The notes under the pieces: generated by a model
Databases searched by the model: none
Seen by the model: the letters and a program-made list of their open reading frames with translations, nothing else
Told to the model about the DNA's origin: nothing
Assembly: GCA_034370585.1 (NCBI GenBank)
Contig: CP139753.1
Coordinates: 3,908,501 to 3,972,500, forward strand
Origin: Fragaria x ananassa
Lineage: Eukaryota; Streptophyta; Magnoliopsida; Rosales; Rosaceae
Direction of reading: 5' to 3'
DNA length: 64,000 nt
Made by a program: the position numbers and the translations under genes
In this document: one piece after another, positions 60,365 through 64,000 of the stretch
Layout: each line of letters begins with the position of its first letter
Numbering within the stretch: the stretch's first letter is position 1

Positions 60365-63273
60365 TCATCGCTTTGAGAAGACAACTAAGATGAACATGGA
60401 CATGGAAACCACGATTTTGAAACCAGAGGTCTCCCAAAAGTTTGGTCTTTCTGCAGGAGAAGCACCAGCCCCACCCTGTTGTTGTAACTGGTCTTTGAGC
60501 TCTTTCAGAGCTGTGTCTCTTCGCTCACCCATCTGGCACAGTGAATAATAGTTCTAGATTTAATATATATTATATATAGAAGCAACTATGTATCTGGGAG
60601 AACAGCAGAACTAGAAGTTCATGCTCATGCTAGTTCCATATTAAGGCATAAAGCTTGACCATTTTCATGCACAAGATTTTAGTTTAATTGCAAACCCAAT
60701 AAAAGCAGGCAAGTGAAGATCTTATTTGTACTTGAAAAGAAAAAATCACTCGATCAAAAAAAAATACTTACCCTTTGCAGCTTTCTTGTTTGAGCACGAG
60801 CTTCCTGAAGGCAGAACTCCAATTTCAATACCCTCTTTTTGAGTTCCTGATCAGCGCGCCGTTGTCTCTCCAACTGTTCCAAAATAAAAGAGTTGAAGCT
60901 CATCGTTAAAACTTTTAATAAAGACATTATGGGGAAACAAAAGTAAACAAAGTATTGGAATAAGTGATAATGAAACAGATGCAGTTACCTGTGATTCTAA
61001 CTCTTTTGTTTTGAGCGTCCAGTGAGCAGACATTATCCTGATTTCATCTTTCAGCTTTCCTATTTCTTCATCCTTTATAACTAAAAGATTATTAAGCTTC
61101 TCGATATTCTTTGGAGAAACCTCATCTAATATTTTCCTCAGCTCACAATCCTTATTAACCCCTGCTTGTGCAACAGCTTGCATAATGTCCTGCTCAATTC
61201 TCAGAACGTCATCTTTCAGTTGCTTTTGCGAAGACTCTCTTGCCTGAAGATCCTTCTGTAGTTTGTCTAATTGTTCTCCTAGCCTAATTATACGTTCATC
61301 TTGCTCTTTCAAGGAACAATTCTTCTGATCTAATTCCTTTACAAGTGCCAGACATTGAAGCTTTGCCGATTGAGCTGATGCAGCACAAGTATCTGCAGTT
61401 TCTTGAGTCGCTGCAAGTTGTGACCTCAGACCATCCAACTCTGTGAGGCACTGCATTCAATTGTAAAAGATTACAATCAGGAAATTTGTAAACCAATAAG
61501 GCTCACATCCCTAACTAACAAAAAAATCAGAACAATGATTTGTAATCAATTTACTTGCAACTAATTGAATTGTTTAGATACAATAGACAAAGGATATCAT
61601 CCAAATACAATCACATCCCTCAGGTAATGGTTGCAGATTCATCAGTGTAAACAAATTAATCTAATATGCCTCAAAATGCCAAAATTGCTGACATGCAAAT
61701 TCGGAGAATCTAAACCCATAGACACAAAGTAAGCTTCTAACTACAGTTGCTATTTTTCACTTTGTTTGACAACTGTGCTTTCAACTCCAATTTAATCAAG
61801 TTCTTTACCTTCTGCGCATATCAGAATGGTACTCTTTATTACACATGTTTGGCTAAAACCCTATAAGAGCTTTGCAAGGGTCATGAATTTGAATAAGAGA
61901 GATTTTTACGAGGAAACAAAATCATTACTGAGATAAATAAGAAAGGGTAAAATTAAAGGGCAAGGTGGGCTCTAGACTTCATCATATCCGAACTTTGAAC
62001 CCCTAAGAACAGAGATTACCAACAACTTATAATTTTCCAATAAGAGAACAGCAGAAAAGGAATAGACAACAGTTATATGCTTATGTTGGTGAGTTTAATA
62101 TTAGTTCTTAATATTCATACAACTACATGCCAATAAGCAAATACTTGAAAAAGAATATAAATCTTCTCCTCATTTTTAAAGATGTTTTCTATCCCTTTAT
62201 GCATGCTACGTTCTATAATGAGGTGTAATATGCAAACTGAGACTAAGCTTGGCTTCTCTTAATACAAAACTCAATAACATCCAGTGCATTTAAAACAAAT
62301 ACGGATAGAGGGAAGTACATTATTTATCTGATTTGGGATTTATCACACCACAGTATCACTAATAAGAGGAAGTGCTCAATTTTATTGTATGGACAGTTAG
62401 GAAACCTAAAAATTGACAGCTCCTTAACACCTAATAAGTTTAGTTTAGTACTATTCCCAAAAGTTCCAAACTTTCATGAGTTGGGCCATATCCAACTATC
62501 CTCCAATACCTTGGCAAAACAAACAAAATTACTTGAATTGTCAGCTACAGGAAAAGTAACCAATTATTGAAAATCATCAAAAACTTGGACACCCTTCCTC
62601 CTATGGGCTCCGCCAAGAACAATGTAGAAAGGGTCAAAAGGCATCCTCAATGATGTGTACGAAATGTGCGGCTCATTTGATCATTTCAAAACATCAAGAT
62701 AGCAGTAGAAAACAAACAATAAACTAGACCAACTCAAACAACAAAAGCTAGCATCCATAACGACTGAATCATGTCTAAGTTTAAAGGATCTAAACCCAAA
62801 TTAAAAAGCTAATGAAAAACTATAAACTGGGATATGAGTGGGGACCTTCTCAGTTTTAGATGTTGAAGCCTCAAGCTGCAGATTTCTCTGTTCCAATCTC
62901 TTCTGCAATTTACCAATCTCCTCTTCCATATTTTTAGCTTTTGTCTCTACTACCTGTACAAAAGTCCCAAACCACTTTAAAAACAAACCTTACAAACCAA
63001 AAAGACCCAATTTGAATCATGATTGATTTCAAGATTCAAAATCCCCAAAACACATGCCTGCCTTGTGAGAGTTTCCTTCACATATGATTGCTCTTGAGAA
63101 GCTAACCGGCTCCGAACCTGCTTCAACTCCGACGCCAACGACACCACGTTCCGACGAAAGCTCTGCTTCTTCTCATTCAAATCTTTCAGCAGTGGATCAA
63201 ACTCATTGGCCGAAACTGACGAAGAAGAAGAAGCAGATGAGCTCGGCCTAGATTTCTCCGGAATTGACATCAT
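60365..63273 (-). CDS. NEAP: NEAP-type nuclear-envelope-associated coiled-coil protein
   Basis: Five exons (63273-63058, 62953-62846, 61450-60989, 60873-60772, 60532-60365) join in phase to 351 residues. After a Ser-rich start the sequence reads LLKDLNEKKQSFRRNVVSLA, the conserved NEAP opening. Long coiled coils follow (RSRLASQEQSY, LRSQLAATQETAD, LGEQLDKLQKDLQARESSQ) and then a C-terminal membrane segment GFKIVVSMSMFILVVFSKR. In Arabidopsis, NEAP proteins sit at the inner nuclear membrane and interact with SUN-domain and nuclear-matrix proteins. The exon sizes of 216 and 108 nt match the family alignment. Intron 1 (62954-63057) has a GC donor (CAG|GCATGT), required to keep the alignment RQ|VVETKAKN. 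Intron 2 is 1.4 kb. The first of two adjacent Met codons is used as start. Confidence 0.94.
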
Positions 63274-64000
63274 AAATTACAGCAATATCACTGACACTGA
63301 GCCAATTCCTTGCTGCTTCAATGCAGTAAATGAATCAGAAACGGGCCAAACTTCAGTGGTTTAAGCCATTATCTCCATTGCTGCTACATGTGGAAGCGGT
63401 AGATGTGCATTAAATTTAGTATGGTCTCCAAGAAAATGAAGTCTAAAAGAATTATGATTATTAATAAAGAACGGTAACTTTCAAAGTGCTATAAATAGTT
63501 GACGGATTTAGCTTCAGAATATCAAAAATTGAAGCATACCAATATCACAAATTTAATTTCTCATTTCTCAAGCAAATAATACAGCTCCCTCTTCTCCACG
63601 TCAAACCTACTATTATGAAGAGAGAGAAAGCTAGAGAGAGAATCATGCCAAACTTGTGTCGACCTCAACTAATAAATTATAGTGGGGACTGAAGAGGAGA
63701 GAGAGGCCCCAAAATGGGTGTATGAATTTAACGAAATCTGAACTGAAAAGTCCCAAAGACTCAAACTTTGAAGCTGGGATGATAAAGATGGCATCTTTAA
63801 TTCAAAATAAACGAACAAAATTGAAAAAATAATCCAAAAAACCACCATTTCTCAGCTAATTTGAGCTTTAATTTGACCCAAAATATTATACTTCCAGAAT
63901 CTTGCATGAACTATTAGTCTATAAAACCTTGAAAAAGTCCTAAACTTTTAATCTATCCAATAAAAAAACTAAGCATTTGCTAACCACCACATGCAACTAG
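63274..64000. other. 5' flank of the NEAP gene
   Basis: Promoter and leader region of the minus-strand NEAP gene, AT-rich. No further gene is seen up to the window edge. Confidence 0.4.

Overview
This is nuclear DNA of a dicot flowering plant. Its genes have short exons and long AT-rich introns, it carries a nuclear-type tRNA-Phe, and it holds plant-only families (class III peroxidase, PDR-type ABCG transporter, X8/CBM43 protein, NEAP coiled-coil protein) and plant DNA transposons. A rosid, possibly Rosaceae, seems likely, but that is inference.

Layout. 1-336: 3' end of a class III peroxidase gene. 784-5306: two insertions close together. The first is a 2.4 kb non-autonomous CACTA element built from palindromic GCCGACGAAA/TTTCGTCGGC modules (3-bp TSD TTA). 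The second is a 1.7 kb Pack-MULE (perfect 9-bp TSD TTGTTATAT) holding pieces of three host genes: F-box, C2-domain and CYP78A. 7195-8061: small four-exon gene of unknown function ending in a TLSLFP motif. 9862-10185: small secreted Gly/Pro-rich protein. 12381-16099: ZNF598/HEL2-type RING/C2H2 ubiquitin ligase. 16697-16769: tRNA-Phe(GAA). 19144-20310: S-adenosylmethionine synthetase with a 5'UTR intron.

21061-27980 (minus): a 24-exon ABCG37/PDR9-like gene. Its exon phases are consistent, but it carries a 1-nt frameshift, a missing exon-12 start and an in-frame TAG, so it is probably a young pseudogene. 29977-33510 (minus): receptor-like kinase. About 37.6-49 kb is accessory DNA: a 335-bp hAT MITE, a 1.9 kb hAT-type element, a ~6 kb element with long degenerate inverted arms and a 205-bp tandem array, and a retroelement-like non-coding stretch.

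50259-63273: haspin kinase (+), a GPI-anchored X8 protein with a degenerate GH17-like N-terminus (+), and a NEAP nuclear-envelope protein (-). This order matches my recollection of Arabidopsis At1g09450-At1g09460-At1g09470. The kinase gene upstream would then correspond to At1g09440, with the transposon-rich block swelling the space between them. Exon boundaries were read by eye from GT/GC-AG junctions and reading-phase bookkeeping.
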